DNA from: Oceanospirillaceae bacterium
GTDB lineage: Bacteria; Pseudomonadota; Gammaproteobacteria; Pseudomonadales; Oceanobacteraceae
Length of the DNA: 64,000 nt
Assembly: GCA_002723385.1 (NCBI GenBank)
Contig: PBNY01000051.1
Location: 29,951 to 93,950, forward strand
Direction: 5' to 3'
The notes beneath the pieces were generated by a model, which was not told the origin of the DNA, did no database searches, and saw only the letters and a list, made by a program, of their open reading frames with translations. This document shows positions 9,303-20,038 of this stretch, one piece after another. Numbering within the stretch: the first letter of the stretch is position 1; each line of letters starts with the position of its first letter. The translations under genes and the position numbers were made by a program.

Positions 9303-9896
9303 TCAGTCGAGACTGATCGCTGAAGACTCCTGATACAGGCTCATCAGCTTGTCGGTGATCACGGTGCGAATGCTTTCCTGATCCAGAGATGACAAGGCCG
9401 TCAGACTCTTCAGACGCAGACGGTGCAGGTGCAAACAAGGCAGCTGATCGTTGAATTCACGCAGGTCACCTTTCATCAGTACCGGCAGGAATGGATCTTC
9501 ACTGTTGGAGCGGCGAAGAATCTGACGGATGCCTTCCTGGAAGGGAATCGGTACTGAACGCACATTCTTGTTGCGATGCGAGATGATCATGTACAACCCG
9601 CTTTTGCCGATCAGATTACCTGGAATCACATGCAAGCCGGTGGACTGAACGGCATCCGGGTTCAAGTGATTGAAGGTATCGTGGAAGGCGTACGGGTCTG
9701 GCAAGATCACCAGCTGACGATTGGCTTCTTCCGGGAAGAAAACGCTGTAGTTGGTATACAGCTGGCGAACGGAAGAAGAAAATACGCAGAAGCGATTTTC
9801 AAATTGCTTGACGAAATTGACCGCACGTTTGTGCTGGTGAATTTTTTCAAGATCCCAGATTAAGTCTGCATTACGTTGCTTTTTAAGCGTGTTCAT
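9303..9896 (-). CDS. Hypothetical protein (about 197 aa)
   Basis: The reading frame gives a soluble, basic protein beginning MNTLKKQRNADLIWDLEKIH; a GTG four codons upstream (9908) is an alternative start. Hydrophobic strands such as RQLVILPDP and SGLYMIISHRNK are mixed with basic helices. I see no signal peptide, membrane span or catalytic motif, and I do not recognise a family. It stands alone on the minus strand behind a 425-bp non-coding region, so it has its own promoter. Confidence 0.65.
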   Translation of the reverse strand: MNTLKKQRNADLIWDLEKIHQHKRAVNFVKQFENRFCVFSSSVRQLYTNYSVFFPEEANRQLVILPDPYAFHDTFNHLNPDAVQSTGLHVIPGNLIGKSGLYMIISHRNKNVRSVPIPFQEGIRQILRRSNSEDPFLPVLMKGDLREFNDQLPCLHLHRLRLKSLTALSSLDQESIRTVITDKLMSLYQESSAISLD

Positions 9897-9908
9897 CGCT
9901 ACCACCAC

Positions 9909-10333
9909 TTCGTTTGGGCTGTGCCCGTTCCTGATGACTCTATACTAGGTCAATCGCATTTGGGATTTATGAAACAATTCACACTTTGTCTGTAGGTGAC
10001 AAAAAATGTCAGTGTTATTTGACTTGAGTCCCATTTAGCGAGCAAGTCCGATCAATTTCAGAAAAATCAATCATTTAATGGCTTGCTCGATGTCAACTGG
10101 GTCACATTCTAACAACCGAAGCCAGATGCGCAATTGATAATTTGCGCAATTCTTGATCAGCACCGTTCCATCTGAAAAACGAAGAACAGAATGTTACTGA
10201 TACTTTCATTGGCTGACATACTGTCACTTAACTCTGTGTTTGTCATCCCGAATTGTGAGATTGATCACGGTAACCTTTGAGTAACTTAATGCAACGGTGG
10301 GGCCAACTTTTGTAACCTGAATGACAGAATTTG
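9909..10333. other. 425-bp non-coding region with several dyads
   Basis: No credible gene is seen here. The region is more AT-rich than its surroundings and holds the promoter of the minus-strand gene at 9303. Visible structure includes an 8-bp inverted repeat CGAGCAAG/CTTGCTCG (10039-10046 and 10082-10089). GCGCAATT occurs twice, 16 bp apart (10128 and 10144). TTTGTCATCCC also occurs twice, once near 10240 and once just before the holA stop. The 3' end of holA transcripts also falls here. Confidence 0.5.
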
Positions 10334-11338
10334 TCATCCCAGTGAGAATGCGGGATCGCAGAGCATAATGGAGAGTTGGCTCAATAGTAGCCAGGCATCG
10401 CCCTCGCCCCCCTTGGATGCAATATCCACAGATTCTGCAATCTGCAGTGCTTTATGCAAGTCGTCTGGAGACAATCGCGACAGCGCTTTTTTGTAAGGGC
10501 CCTGTTGGCGGGGCCAGACCCGGGCGTTTTTGAATGCCTGACTAAGGCTTTGTCCATGATGACCATGCAATGCCATCAGTTGTCGGATCTTGTGCGTTAG
10601 CGCACCGAGAATCGATAGCGGTTCATTCCCCTCGGCTTTCAGATGGGCCAGAATCCGGCAGGCGTCTGCGGTGTCACCGAGCAGACACGCGTCAGCCAGC
10701 CCAAAGGCATCAAAGCGGGCATGATCGGCTGCGATGTTGTCGGCTTGTTCTTCGGTCAGATGTGAGATGCCTGCCATCTTGAGTTTTTCAATTTCCTGAA
10801 CGGCAGCCAGCAGGTTGCCGTCGGTGTGCTGGGCCAGCATCGCTACTGCAGCCGGATCCGCTTGAATCCCTGCGTGCTGGAGTCGATTGCGCAGCCAGGA
10901 GGGGTATTGCTCGCGCTCAATGGGCCAGACGGCCACAACTACGCCGTGCTTTTCCAGTGTTTTGAACCAGGACGTGTTCTGGGTTTTGGCATCCAGTCTG
11001 GGGCAGATAATCAGAAACAGGTTGTCCGGGTTGCCGTCACTGGCGAGACGTTTGAGGGTCTCACCCTTGTCAGTTGGCTTACCTGTTGGCAGACGAATTT
11101 CCAGCAGTCGCCTGGTCGCAAACAGCGACATCGAACTGGCTTCTGTGTAGAGGCCAGGCCAGTCGAATCCGGCTTCGGCATGAAATACCTGACGGTCATC
11201 CAGTCCGCTTTTCTGAGCTGCTGCGCGAATCTGATCGCACACTTCCATCTGCAGCAGCGGTTCGTCGCCAAATACCAGATAGCAGTTGGACAGTTCCTTT
11301 TTGAGGTGAGCTGCCAGTTGATCGGGGCGGAGCTTCAT
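10334..11338 (-). CDS. holA: DNA polymerase III subunit delta
   Basis: HolA is the delta subunit of the clamp loader that opens the beta sliding clamp. The 334-residue protein has the expected N-terminus (MKLRPDQLAAHL...CYLVFGDEPLLQMEVCDQIR). It also has the clamp-contacting SMSLFATRRLLEIRLPTGK segment and the domain II/III sequence FGLADACLLGDTADACRIL. Its ATG overlaps the lptE stop (ATGA). The order leuS-lptE-holA on one strand is conserved in gammaproteobacteria. Confidence 0.95.
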   Translation of the reverse strand: MKLRPDQLAAHLKKELSNCYLVFGDEPLLQMEVCDQIRAAAQKSGLDDRQVFHAEAGFDWPGLYTEASSMSLFATRRLLEIRLPTGKPTDKGETLKRLASDGNPDNLFLIICPRLDAKTQNTSWFKTLEKHGVVVAVWPIEREQYPSWLRNRLQHAGIQADPAAVAMLAQHTDGNLLAAVQEIEKLKMAGISHLTEEQADNIAADHARFDAFGLADACLLGDTADACRILAHLKAEGNEPLSILGALTHKIRQLMALHGHHGQSLSQAFKNARVWPRQQGPYKKALSRLSPDDLHKALQIAESVDIASKGGEGDAWLLLSQLSIMLCDPAFSLG

Positions 11339-11856
11339 CCCGATTTGCCAGTGAGAATGGCAACCTGATTCAGGAGCTTTCTGGCCAGTTCCTGAACCAG
11401 CAATTGTGTTTGATTGGTTTCGTCTGACTGGGTCGCCAGGACACGAGCGGTGTCGTTGGCCAATCGCAGTCTGGTGTTGGCGGTCACTTCAATCGGGGCA
11501 TCATAACCTGCGCGAATCACCGACAAGCGTGCGATGCCCTGCAATTCGTATTCGGCGACCTTGCCATCACGGTCGACCGTGAGCGTACGACGATCTACAT
11601 CAAACTGGAGCTGCTTGAGTTGGGTCAGTGCGTTATGGGACGACTTGACGATTAAAACACCACGAGTGTTTAGCTGCTGTCGCAATGCGTTGGACAGGTC
11701 GTGATCGAGGTTGTCGTCCAGATGCACGACTTTCAACTGCGGTGGCAACGGAGCCGTTCCCGCCAGTTGCCAACCACACCCTTTTAATGTCAGCAGGACA
11801 GTGACGGCGAAGATCGTTATAAACGTGCGAGAAGAGAAAAGTGCCGGTTTGATCAT
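11335..11856 (-). CDS. lptE: LPS-assembly lipoprotein LptE
   Basis: LptE is the outer-membrane lipoprotein that plugs the LptD barrel and helps insert lipopolysaccharide. The 173-residue precursor has a hydrophobic signal and a lipobox LKGC (Cys27), followed by GWQLAGTAPLPPQLKVV, the typical LptE start. It ends in a long amphipathic helix. GGAG lies five bases before the ATG. It sits between leuS and holA and overlaps holA by 4 bp. Confidence 0.93.
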   Translation of the reverse strand: MIKPALFSSRTFITIFAVTVLLTLKGCGWQLAGTAPLPPQLKVVHLDDNLDHDLSNALRQQLNTRGVLIVKSSHNALTQLKQLQFDVDRRTLTVDRDGKVAEYELQGIARLSVIRAGYDAPIEVTANTRLRLANDTARVLATQSDETNQTQLLVQELARKLLNQVAILTGKSG

Positions 11857-11869
11857 GAAAACTCCGGGA

Positions 11870-11892
11870 AGGCTGGCATTGACTGCCAGCCT
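11870..11892 (-). promoter_or_regulatory. Intercistronic hairpin between leuS and lptE
   Basis: A perfect 9-bp stem (AGGCTGGCA with TGCCAGCCT, 5-base loop) fills the 49-bp gap between the leuS stop and the lptE ribosome site. It lacks a T run, so it more likely tunes transcript stability or readthrough than stops transcription fully. Confidence 0.45.
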
Positions 11893-11905
11893 GAGAAGGG
11901 ATCAC

Positions 11906-14494
11906 CTAGTTGGCAACAATATTGACCAGCTTGCCCGGTACCACAATCACCTTGCGGACGGTCTTGCCATCAATATTACGCTGAACGGCTTCATCAGCCA
12001 TGGCCATGCTCTCCAGTTCGTCTTTGGAAGCGGAAGCCGGAACATCCAGCTTGGCGCGTACCTTGCCATTCACCTGAACCACCAGTTGGATGGTGTCAGC
12101 GACCAGTGCGGACTCGTCCACGGCAGGCCAGCTGGCATCCAGAACCAGACCTTCGTTGCCAAACGCCACCCACAGTTCCTGGGTGATGTGGGGCACCATA
12201 GGGCTCAGCATACGGATCATGGCGTTCATGGCTTCCAGAGCGACGGAGCGGCTGCTTTCTACTGCCAGATCCAGTTTGGTCAGAGTCTTCATCAGCTCCA
12301 TGATGGCCGCGACGCCGGTATTGAAGTTGTAGCGGCGACCAATGTCGTCGGAAACCTTGGCAATGGTTTCGTGCAATTTGCGGCGAGCGTCCTTGTCTGC
12401 TTTGGGCAGCTGGTCGGCAGCGACTTCTGCTTGCTCGTGCTGAAGCAGTTCGTAGGCCAGGCGCCATACACGTTGCAGGAATTTCTGTGCACCTTGTACG
12501 CCAGAATCTGACCACTCCAGAGTTTGCTCCGGGGGCGCTGCGAACATGGTGTACAGACGCACGGTGTCCGCACCGTATTGTTCAATGGCTTCCTGAGGGT
12601 CGACACCATTATTTTTGGACTTGGACATCTTGCTCATGCCGGCGTGTTCCAGAGCCAGACCGTCAGACTGACGCCTGGCGCTTATCATGCGGCCTTTTTC
12701 ATCACGCTCGACGTCGACTTCCGCCGGGTTGACCCATTCCTTGCCACCCTTGTCGTTCAGGTAATAGTAGGCATCAGCCAGTACCATGCCCTGACACAAC
12801 AAGCTCTTGAACGGTTCGTCACTTTCTACCAGACCGGCGTCACGCAGCAGTTTGTGGAAGAAGCGGGCATACAACAAATGCAAAATGGCATGCTCAATAC
12901 CGCCGACATACTGATCAACCGGCAGCCAGTAATTAGCTTCGGTCGGGTCAAGCATGGTGTCTGCCTGCGGGCTGCAGTAACGGGCGTAATACCAGGACGA
13001 CTCCATAAAGGTGTCGAAGGTATCGGTTTCGCGGAATGCCGGAGCGCCGTTCAGTTCGATGTTCTCGAAATCCGGGTTGTTCTTGATCGGCGAGTTAACG
13101 CCATCCATGACTACGTCGGTCGGCAGTTCGACTGGCAGCATGCTTTCTGGCGTTGGAATCGTGTCCCCGTCTTCGGTACGGATCACCGGAATCGGGCTGC
13201 CCCAGTAGCGCTGGCGGCTCACACCCCAGTCGCGCAGACGGTAGTTGACCTTGATCTCGCCCTTGTCTTCAGCTGCCAGCTTGGCCGCAATGGCATCGAA
13301 GGCTTGTTCAAATGCCAGACCGTCAAACTCGCCGGAGTTAATCAGAGTGCCTTTCTCAGTGTAGGCTGATTCACTCAGGTCAACGCTGTCTTCACTGGTC
13401 GCCAGCGGTTCGATGACCTGATTGATCTCGATGCAGTATTTGGTGGCGAATTCCCAGTCACGCTGGTCGTGTGCCGGTACAGCCATTACTGCGCCCGTGC
13501 CGAATTCCATCAACACGAAGTTGGCCACCCAGATGTCCACTTCCTTGCCGGAAATCGGATGGATCGCGGTCAGGCCGGTTTTCATGCCGACTTTTTCCTT
13601 GGTCGCCAGATCCGCTTCGGCGGTGCCAGACTGTTTGCATTCTTCAACGAACGCTGCCAGCTCGGCATTGCTGGTCGCAGCTTCCTGAGCCAATGGATGA
13701 CCTGCAGCCACGGCCACGTAGCTCACACCCATCAGCGTGTCGGGACGCGTGGTGTAGATTTCCAGCTCGTCGTCACGGCCCTGAATGCCGAACTTCATCT
13801 GCACGCCACGGGATTTGCCAATCCAGTTGCGCTGCATGGCTTTAACCTGATCCGGCCAGCCATCGAGCTGGTCGAGATCGTTCAGCAATTCTTCGGCGTA
13901 GTCAGTGATGCGAATAAACCACTGCGGGATTTCCTTGCGCACAACCGGAGCACCGGAGCGCCAGCCACAGCCATCAATGACCTGCTCGTTCGCCAGCACG
14001 GTCTGATCCACCGGGTCCCAGTTCACCGCAGAGGTTTTCTTGTAGGCCAGGCCCTTGTCAATCAGCTTGGTGAAGAACCATTGCTCCCAGCGATAGTATT
14101 CTGGATCACAGGTGGCGATTTCACGATCCCAGTCGTAACCAAAGCCCAGTGATTTGAGCTGGTTCTTCATGTAACCGATGTTTTCTTTGGTCCACTTGGC
14201 CGGTGCAGTGTTGTTCTTGATCGCTGCATTTTCAGCTGGCATGCCAAACGCGTCCCAGCCCATGGGCTGCATCACGTTCTTGCCTTGCATGCGCTGATAG
14301 CGAGAGACCACATCACCAATGGTGTAGTTACGCACGTGGCCCATGTGAAGGCGTCCGCTGGGGTACGGAAACATGGACAGGCAGTAGAATTTTTCCCGGT
14401 TGCTGTCAGCAACAGCGCGGAATACCTGGTTGTCTTCCCACTGTTGTTGAACAGCGGACTCAATCTCGCGGGGCTGATAGGTTTCTTGCATCAT
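11906..14494 (-). CDS. leuS: Leucine--tRNA ligase
   Basis: LeuRS charges tRNA-Leu. The protein begins [20 protein letters not shown] and is about 862 residues, as expected (an upstream in-frame start at 14572 adds non-conserved sequence). The class I signature is [15 protein letters not shown] (HIGH-type) and the second motif is [11 protein letters not shown]. The CP1 editing domain is present, with [12 protein letters not shown] and the AVPAHDQRD motif. The gene heads the leuS-lptE-holA operon on the minus strand. Confidence 0.97.
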   Translation of the reverse strand: MMQETYQPREIESAVQQQWEDNQVFRAVADSNREKFYCLSMFPYPSGRLHMGHVRNYTIGDVVSRYQRMQGKNVMQPMGWDAFGMPAENAAIKNNTAPAKWTKENIGYMKNQLKSLGFGYDWDREIATCDPEYYRWEQWFFTKLIDKGLAYKKTSAVNWDPVDQTVLANEQVIDGCGWRSGAPVVRKEIPQWFIRITDYAEELLNDLDQLDGWPDQVKAMQRNWIGKSRGVQMKFGIQGRDDELEIYTTRPDTLMGVSYVAVAAGHPLAQEAATSNAELAAFVEECKQSGTAEADLATKEKVGMKTGLTAIHPISGKEVDIWVANFVLMEFGTGAVMAVPAHDQRDWEFATKYCIEINQVIEPLATSEDSVDLSESAYTEKGTLINSGEFDGLAFEQAFDAIAAKLAAEDKGEIKVNYRLRDWGVSRQRYWGSPIPVIRTEDGDTIPTPESMLPVELPTDVVMDGVNSPIKNNPDFENIELNGAPAFRETDTFDTFMESSWYYARYCSPQADTMLDPTEANYWLPVDQYVGGIEHAILHLLYARFFHKLLRDAGLVESDEPFKSLLCQGMVLADAYYYLNDKGGKEWVNPAEVDVERDEKGRMISARRQSDGLALEHAGMSKMSKSKNNGVDPQEAIEQYGADTVRLYTMFAAPPEQTLEWSDSGVQGAQKFLQRVWRLAYELLQHEQAEVAADQLPKADKDARRKLHETIAKVSDDIGRRYNFNTGVAAIMELMKTLTKLDLAVESSRSVALEAMNAMIRMLSPMVPHITQELWVAFGNEGLVLDASWPAVDESALVADTIQLVVQVNGKVRAKLDVPASASKDELESMAMADEAVQRNIDGKTVRKVIVVPGKLVNIVAN

Positions 14495-14873
14495 GGCGGA
14501 ATCGGTTGGCACACAATTGGTGATAAAAGTAAGGCGTGAGAGTGTACCTGAATGTCCTGTTGGGTGACACACAAGCCACGGTCTGGTTGCCCGGTGGATG
14601 CGTCAGAAGCGAAGCAACGGGAAGTTTGGTGCGGACCTGTAGTAGCTGTAATAGGCAGAACGGGTTAAGTGCAGAAAAGTGCGGATTCAAGAACGGTCGT
14701 TTGTCAAACAGACGTACAGTGTTTGGCGCGGGATGTCTTGTGAAGAAATATGCCGGATTGGTGATATTTGATACAAATCAGGGATGTTGGACAAACCATC
14801 AAAATAACAATCAGGCGTCATAGCCGGTGGTCGCGACTGTGTAGTATCGTGATAGCACTTGAAAGGATCTGTA
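14495..14873. other. 379-bp non-coding region between divergent leuS and cytochrome genes
   Basis: No gene is supported here; the short open frames are not preceded by ribosome sites and do not continue neighbouring codon use. It must hold the leuS promoter (minus) and the cytochrome promoter (plus). An FNR/ANR-like site near the right side is listed separately. Confidence 0.5.
14768..14781 (+). promoter_or_regulatory. FNR/ANR-like box upstream of the cytochrome gene
   Basis: TTGATACAAATCAG matches the FNR/ANR consensus TTGAT-N4-ATCAA at nine of ten fixed positions. It lies 93 bp before the ATG of the diheme cytochrome, a suitable distance for oxygen-dependent control. Confidence 0.45.
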
Positions 14874-15512
14874 ATGATTATGAAACATAACATTCTGCTA
14901 GTCGTATTTCTATCCCTGTTTTCTGCCACTGCGAGCGCGGATGCATCCGTGGATGATTTGCTGCGCAAGATGAAGGGAATCCAGACCAATCCCGTCGAAC
15001 TCAAGGCCGTTATTGCCCAGGGGGAAGAGCGAGGGCGCTTGTGTTTCTCCTGTCATGGTCGTGATGGTAACAGCAAGCGGGACTACATTCCGAACCTTGC
15101 CAGCCAGAATGCCGAGTATCTGTTTACCCAGTTCGAGCACTTTGCCGACGGTACTCGCAAGGACTACGTGATGAGCAAGCTGGCCAAGCAGCTGACTGGC
15201 GAAGAGCGCGTTGCCATTGCATTGTACTTTGCCAACCGTCAGGTGACTCCGCGCGAGAGCAAGGTCGCAGCATCGGCGGACGGCAAGCGTATCTACGATT
15301 CCACCTGCTTTGTGTGTCACGGTGCATCAGGCCACGGTAACGATCAGTACCCTCGTATTGCTGGCCAGCCGCTTGAGTTCCTCAGCAATACATTAAAGAG
15401 CTTCAAGAACAACGATCCGGATCGCAAGAACTCTCCGATGGTGGCCGTGATCAAGAATCTGTCTGAAACAGATCTCCAGAACGTCGCCACTTACATCACC
15501 AACATGCCGTGA
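14874..15512 (+). CDS. Diheme cytochrome c (cytochrome c4 family)
   Basis: This 212-residue periplasmic electron carrier has a signal peptide cut after about residue 22 (ATASA) and two heme c sites, CFSCH (57-61) and CFVCH (145-149). Candidate axial Met ligands are in KDYVMSKLA and RKNSPMVAVI. The two-lobed layout of about 190 mature residues is that of cytochrome c4, which passes electrons to terminal oxidases. The ATG at 14874 follows AAAGGA by six bases. A strong terminator follows, so it is monocistronic. Confidence 0.9.
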   Translation: MIMKHNILLVVFLSLFSATASADASVDDLLRKMKGIQTNPVELKAVIAQGEERGRLCFSCHGRDGNSKRDYIPNLASQNAEYLFTQFEHFADGTRKDYVMSKLAKQLTGEERVAIALYFANRQVTPRESKVAASADGKRIYDSTCFVCHGASGHGNDQYPRIAGQPLEFLSNTLKSFKNNDPDRKNSPMVAVIKNLSETDLQNVATYITNMP

Positions 15513-15540
15513 TCTGAGCCGCCACCGACGCTCTTCACGA

Positions 15541-15577
15541 AACGGTGATCTCGACAGAGATCGCCGTTTTTTGTTTT
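15541..15577 (+). terminator. Rho-independent terminator of the cytochrome c gene
   Basis: A 12-bp stem (AACGGTGATCTC with GAGATCGCCGTT, one G-U pair) around the loop GACA is followed by TTTTTTGTTTTT. It starts 29 bp after the cytochrome stop. Confidence 0.9.
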
Positions 15578-15710
15578 TGGTCGCCAGAACGGTTTTTGGA
15601 CGCTGCGAAACCGTCGTCATGTTTCAAATCTGTTACCATCCCGCCTCAATCAGAATTCGCATTCAGTCGCCGTTCGGGTGACGTGAACCCTGACTCAGGT
15701 AACTCCCTTC

Positions 15711-18700
15711 ATGACTCAATCTTCTGTGCCTTCTATTAATGTAGCTGCTGAATCCCTGTCGCCCTGGCAGTTCTGGATTGATCGCGGTGGCACATTTACA
15801 GATGTCGTTGCCTTGCTGCCGGATGGCCGTTTGTTGTGCGACAAGTTGCTGTCTGAAAACCCGGAGCACTACCCGGATGCAGCAGTGGAAGGTATCCAGC
15901 GGTTTCTGGCCCGTTTCCCTGAGTTTCAGGACGTTGCCATCAGTGATGTGAAAATGGGCACAACGGTCGCGACCAATGCACTGTTGGAGCGCAAGGGAGA
16001 GCCGACTCTGTTGCTGATCAGCCGAGGTCTGCGTGATCAGCTGGAAATCGGTTATCAGGCTAGACCGGATATCTTTGCCACGCTGATTCAGCGTCCAGCG
16101 ACCTTATACGATCAGGTTCAGGAAGTGCCCGAGCGAGTTCGCTTTGACGGCACTATTGAGCAACCTCTGGATCTGGAAGGAATGCACTGGATTCTGGAAC
16201 AGGCGTTTGAGTCCGGGCTTCGATCCGTCGCTGTGGTTCTTATGCATGCATGGCGTTATCCAGAGCATGAAATTCGAATCGGTGAATTGGCCAAATCGCT
16301 GGGCTTCGAGCAAATCTCCCTCAGCCACGAAGTCAGTCCTCTGATCAAACTGGTGCCGCGGGGTGATACCACGGTAGCGGATGCCTACTTGTCGCCGGTT
16401 CTGCGTCGTTATGTCGAACAGGTCGACCATGCACTACCGGGAGGAAAGCTGCAGTTCATGCAGTCCAACGGCGGCCTGACACCGGCGGAGCGGTTTCAGG
16501 GTAAAGACGCTGTCTTGTCTGGCCCGGCCGGTGGTGTCGTTGGCATGGTCGAAACCGCTGCACAAGATGGCTTCAGCCAGCTGATTGGCTTTGACATGGG
16601 CGGCACCAGCACTGACGTCAGCCACTATGCCGGTGAGCTGGAACGCGAAAACGAGACTGACATTGCCGGTGTACGTCTGCGCGTTCCCATGATGAATATC
16701 CACACCGTGGCAGCTGGGGGCGGTTCCATTGTCCATTTCAGTGACGGTCGTTTGCAGGTTGGGCCTGAATCGGCCGGTGCTTTTCCCGGCCCGGCTGCGT
16801 ATCGAAACGGTGGGCCATTGACCGTCACCGACTGCAACCTGTTGTTGGGTAAAATCCAGCCGGAATTATTCCCGTCTGTATTTGGGGCCGATCAGAATCA
16901 GCCACTGGACCTGGATGGCGTTCGTGTTCGCTTTGATGATCTGGCCAGTGACGTGTCAAAGGCATCGGGCACCGAGTATTCCCCGGAGGCGTTGGCGGAA
17001 GGTTTCCTGGCCATTGCTGTCGACAACATGGCCAATGCTGCTCGACAGATTTCCATTCAGCGTGGCTACGACGTACGCGAGTACGTACTCAACGCGTTCG
17101 GTGGCGCCGGGGCACAACATGCTTGTCTGGTGGCTGAATCCCTGGGCATGAAACAGGTGTATTTGCATCCCAAGGCCGGGGTGTTGTCGGCCTACGGTAT
17201 TGGCCTGGCGGATCGACGTTGGGTTGGCGAAGCGGCGGTTGAGGCATCATTGGCCGACGAGCAAGGTGAGGAAGCGATTCAGCAAGCCCGGTTGGTGTTG
17301 GCCGAGCTGCATCAGCGCAGCCGGGTACAGGATGGCATGAATCAGGATGACATCATCCACGATGTGCCACGTGCATACCTGCGCTATCAAGGAGCCGATA
17401 CCCCGTTGCTGGTGGCGTTCGCGGATGCAGAAACCATGATTCAGGCATTTGAAGACCAGCACCGCCAGCTGTTCGGGTTTATCCATGAGCAAGGCGAGAT
17501 TCTGCTGGACGCCGTACAGCTGGAACGCATCGAACCCGGTTTTAAACCAGCGGCTCATGCCCAGGCTTCTGAGAATGCAGAAGCTCCGGCTTGCGACGCG
17601 GTATCCATGTATCTCAAAGGGCAGTGGCAACGAGTTCCCGTTCTGGTTCGTGAACATTTGCAGCCGGGCTTCTGTTGCGATGGACCTGTGTTGATCACCG
17701 AGCCGACCAGTACCATCGTGGTTGAACCCGGCTGGCGTTGTCGATTACTGGGCAGTGATGCATTGGTGCTGGAACAAATCGAACAGGCCCCGGATGGCTT
17801 GACGTCGTCAGGCACTTGTCAGAAGGTCAAGCGCGATCCGATCCAGCTGGAAATCTTCAACAACCTGTTTATGTCGGTAGCTGAACAGATGGGGCTGGTG
17901 CTGGAAAAGACCGCTTCCAGCGTCAACATCAAGGAGCGACTGGATTTTTCCTGTGCCCTGTTTGACCGTGACGGTGAACTGGTCGCCAACGCACCGCACA
18001 TTCCGGTGCATCTGGGGTCCATGAGTGAGAGCGTTCAGGCGGTCATGTCTTGCCATCAGGATATGCAGGCCGGTGATGCGTTCGAGCTCAATACGCCGTA
18101 TCAGGGCGGTACTCACTTACCGGATGTGACGGTAGTGAAACCGGTCTTTGTGGCGGCTACGGCAACCAGGCCGGATTTTTATGTGGCCGCCCGAGGCCAT
18201 CACGCAGACATCGGTGGTATCACTCCGGGTTCCATGCCAGCCCGCAGCAACCACATTAATGAAGAAGGCATACTGCTGGATAATCTGTTGCTGGTACGCC
18301 GTGGGGAATTTCAGCGTGACGCCTTGTTGGCAGTGCTGACTGATGCCGAATATCCGGCCCGCAATCCGCAACAGAATCTGGATGATTTGCAAGCCCAGCT
18401 GGCGTCGTGTGAAAAAGGTGCACACGAGTTGAATCGGCTTTGCCAACATTACGGTGTTGATACGGTTCACGCGTATATGGGCTTTGTGCAGGACAATGCT
18501 GAACAAACCCTGCGAGCGCGTCTGGCCAACATGCAAAGCGGTGAATTCGAATACCGGATGGACGACGAAACCCGTTTTAAAGTCACTGTGAATGTGGATC
18601 GGGATGCCGGTCACGCGGTGGTGGATTTCAACGGCACTGGCTACCGGGCAAACCAGCTTCAGCATCCCGGCAATTTCAATGCACCCACGTCGGTGGTAAA

Positions 18701-19418
18701 AGCGGCGGTGTTGTATTGCTTCCGCCTGTTGGTGGCCAAGCCGATGCCGTTAAACGCCGGTTTCTTCCGGGCACTGACCATCAGGGTGCCTGAAGCGTCG
18801 GTCATCGCTCCGCAATACCCGGCGGCGGTCGTGTCAGGCAATGTAGAAACCGCCCAGTATCTGGTCGATACCCTGATGGGGGCTCTGGGTATTATGGCCG
18901 GTTCCCAGGGCACCAATAATAATTTCACCTTCGGCAATGCCGACTTCCAGTATTACGAAACCCTGTGTGGCGGGGCTGGTGCTTCTGAACATGGGCCGGG
19001 TGCCAGTGCGGTGCACACTCATATGACCAACTCGCGTCTGACTGATCCGGAAATTCTCGAACAGCGCTTTCCTGTGGTGCTGGATCATTTCCAGATACGG
19101 GCTGGTTCCGGAGGGCATGGTCAATTTGCCGGTGGCTGTGGGGTTGAACGCCATATTCGTTTTCTGGAACCTGTCACGGCCAACATCATCAGCGGCCATC
19201 GTGACGTACCGACGTTCGGCCTGAATGGCGGTGGCGAGGGCAAAACCGGTTTTAACTACGTACGCCGTGGCGGTCGATGTGTGGTGCTGCAGTCGTTACC
19301 CGGGAGTGCCTGTGTGGAGCTGGAAGCAGGGGACAGTTTTTGTGTTCATACGCCAGGCGGCGGTGGCTTTGGTGAGCTTGCCCCTGCGTCTTCTGAACAG
19401 ACTGGTGCGGGGCAATAA
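15711..19418 (+). CDS. 5-oxoprolinase (ATP-hydrolysing), fused HyuA-HyuB type
   Basis: The 1235-residue product matches the single-chain 5-oxoprolinase/hydantoinase layout. The HyuA half (about 1-700) has [28 protein letters not shown] and the ATP-site motifs [11 protein letters not shown] and VAAGGGSIV. The HyuB half (from about 705) begins [20 protein letters not shown] and contains [19 protein letters not shown] and [13 protein letters not shown]. It would open 5-oxoproline to glutamate with ATP; some close relatives act on hydantoins, so the substrate is an inference. No transporter gene flanks it. grxD follows 89 bp later, perhaps from its own promoter. Confidence 0.88.
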   Translation: MTQSSVPSINVAAESLSPWQFWIDRGGTFTDVVALLPDGRLLCDKLLSENPEHYPDAAVEGIQRFLARFPEFQDVAISDVKMGTTVATNALLERKGEPTLLLISRGLRDQLEIGYQARPDIFATLIQRPATLYDQVQEVPERVRFDGTIEQPLDLEGMHWILEQAFESGLRSVAVVLMHAWRYPEHEIRIGELAKSLGFEQISLSHEVSPLIKLVPRGDTTVADAYLSPVLRRYVEQVDHALPGGKLQFMQSNGGLTPAERFQGKDAVLSGPAGGVVGMVETAAQDGFSQLIGFDMGGTSTDVSHYAGELERENETDIAGVRLRVPMMNIHTVAAGGGSIVHFSDGRLQVGPESAGAFPGPAAYRNGGPLTVTDCNLLLGKIQPELFPSVFGADQNQPLDLDGVRVRFDDLASDVSKASGTEYSPEALAEGFLAIAVDNMANAARQISIQRGYDVREYVLNAFGGAGAQHACLVAESLGMKQVYLHPKAGVLSAYGIGLADRRWVGEAAVEASLADEQGEEAIQQARLVLAELHQRSRVQDGMNQDDIIHDVPRAYLRYQGADTPLLVAFADAETMIQAFEDQHRQLFGFIHEQGEILLDAVQLERIEPGFKPAAHAQASENAEAPACDAVSMYLKGQWQRVPVLVREHLQPGFCCDGPVLITEPTSTIVVEPGWRCRLLGSDALVLEQIEQAPDGLTSSGTCQKVKRDPIQLEIFNNLFMSVAEQMGLVLEKTASSVNIKERLDFSCALFDRDGELVANAPHIPVHLGSMSESVQAVMSCHQDMQAGDAFELNTPYQGGTHLPDVTVVKPVFVAATATRPDFYVAARGHHADIGGITPGSMPARSNHINEEGILLDNLLLVRRGEFQRDALLAVLTDAEYPARNPQQNLDDLQAQLASCEKGAHELNRLCQHYGVDTVHAYMGFVQDNAEQTLRARLANMQSGEFEYRMDDETRFKVTVNVDRDAGHAVVDFNGTGYRANQLQHPGNFNAPTSVVKAAVLYCFRLLVAKPMPLNAGFFRALTIRVPEASVIAPQYPAAVVSGNVETAQYLVDTLMGALGIMAGSQGTNNNFTFGNADFQYYETLCGGAGASEHGPGASAVHTHMTNSRLTDPEILEQRFPVVLDHFQIRAGSGGHGQFAGGCGVERHIRFLEPVTANIISGHRDVPTFGLNGGGEGKTGFNYVRRGGRCVVLQSLPGSACVELEAGDSFCVHTPGGGGFGELAPASSEQTGAGQ

Positions 19419-19507
19419 ACCCAGTGGGGCAGTCAGGTTTATGGAGCCTGTGATAAACTGCCCTGGATAAAGTTTGAATTAACCAGACCAACGAGAGAGA
19501 GTCCGAT

Positions 19508-19831
19508 ATGGCTGAAATTATGGATGTGATTAAAGATCAGATCGAAAACAACCCGATTTTGCTGTACATGAAAGGTTCACCGAACCAGCCAATGTGTGGT
19601 TTTTCAGCTCGTACAGTACAGGCAGTGATGGAGTGCGGTCAGAAGTTTGCTTTTGTTGACGTACTGTCCAACCCGGACATTCGTGCGAATCTGCCTCAGT
19701 ACGCCAACTGGCCAACCTTCCCGCAGTTGTGGGTTAACGGTGAGCTGGTGGGTGGTTGCGATATCGTCACCGAAATGTTCGAAAAAGGCGAACTGAAGCC
19801 TTTGCTGGAAGAAGCGGCGCCCGCCAGCTGA
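19508..19831 (+). CDS. grxD: Monothiol glutaredoxin Grx4
   Basis: This 107-residue monothiol glutaredoxin carries the CGFS active site (PMCGFSARTVQAV), the YMKGSPNQP glutathione loop, WPTFPQLWVNGELVGG and a C-terminal GGCDI motif. Such proteins bind a 2Fe-2S cluster with glutathione, often with BolA, and serve in iron-sulfur trafficking. Its length is normal. It precedes a strong terminator. Confidence 0.95.
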   Translation: MAEIMDVIKDQIENNPILLYMKGSPNQPMCGFSARTVQAVMECGQKFAFVDVLSNPDIRANLPQYANWPTFPQLWVNGELVGGCDIVTEMFEKGELKPLLEEAAPAS

Positions 19832-19847
19832 TTCAATAAAATATAGG

Positions 19848-19888
19848 AAGCGGCAATAGTTAATTGTATAAACTATTGCCGCTTTTGT
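19848..19888 (+). terminator. Rho-independent terminator of grxD
   Basis: A 14-bp perfect stem (AAGCGGCAATAGTT with AACTATTGCCGCTT, 9-base loop) is followed by TTTGTTT. It begins 17 bp after the grxD stop. Confidence 0.92.
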
Positions 19889-19958
19889 TTGATTAAAACA
19901 ACTCCTGTCCCTTTTCTTCTTCTTTTCTTTTAATGATGTAATTATCAATAGATATAAT

Positions 19959-19980
19959 TTGTAAATATTCTCATTTACAA
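19959..19980. promoter_or_regulatory. Palindrome TTGTAAAT-N6-ATTTACAA, candidate operator
   Basis: Perfect 8-bp arms flank a 6-base spacer in the AT-rich 265-bp region that precedes the porin gene. It has no T run and is separate from the grxD terminator. It does not fit the CRP or FNR consensus; the regulator is unknown. Confidence 0.4.
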
Positions 19981-20038
19981 TTGAATTCTATTGTCCGGAT
20001 TTGCTTCTTTGTCTGACCTGATACCTTGATTTCTGCCA

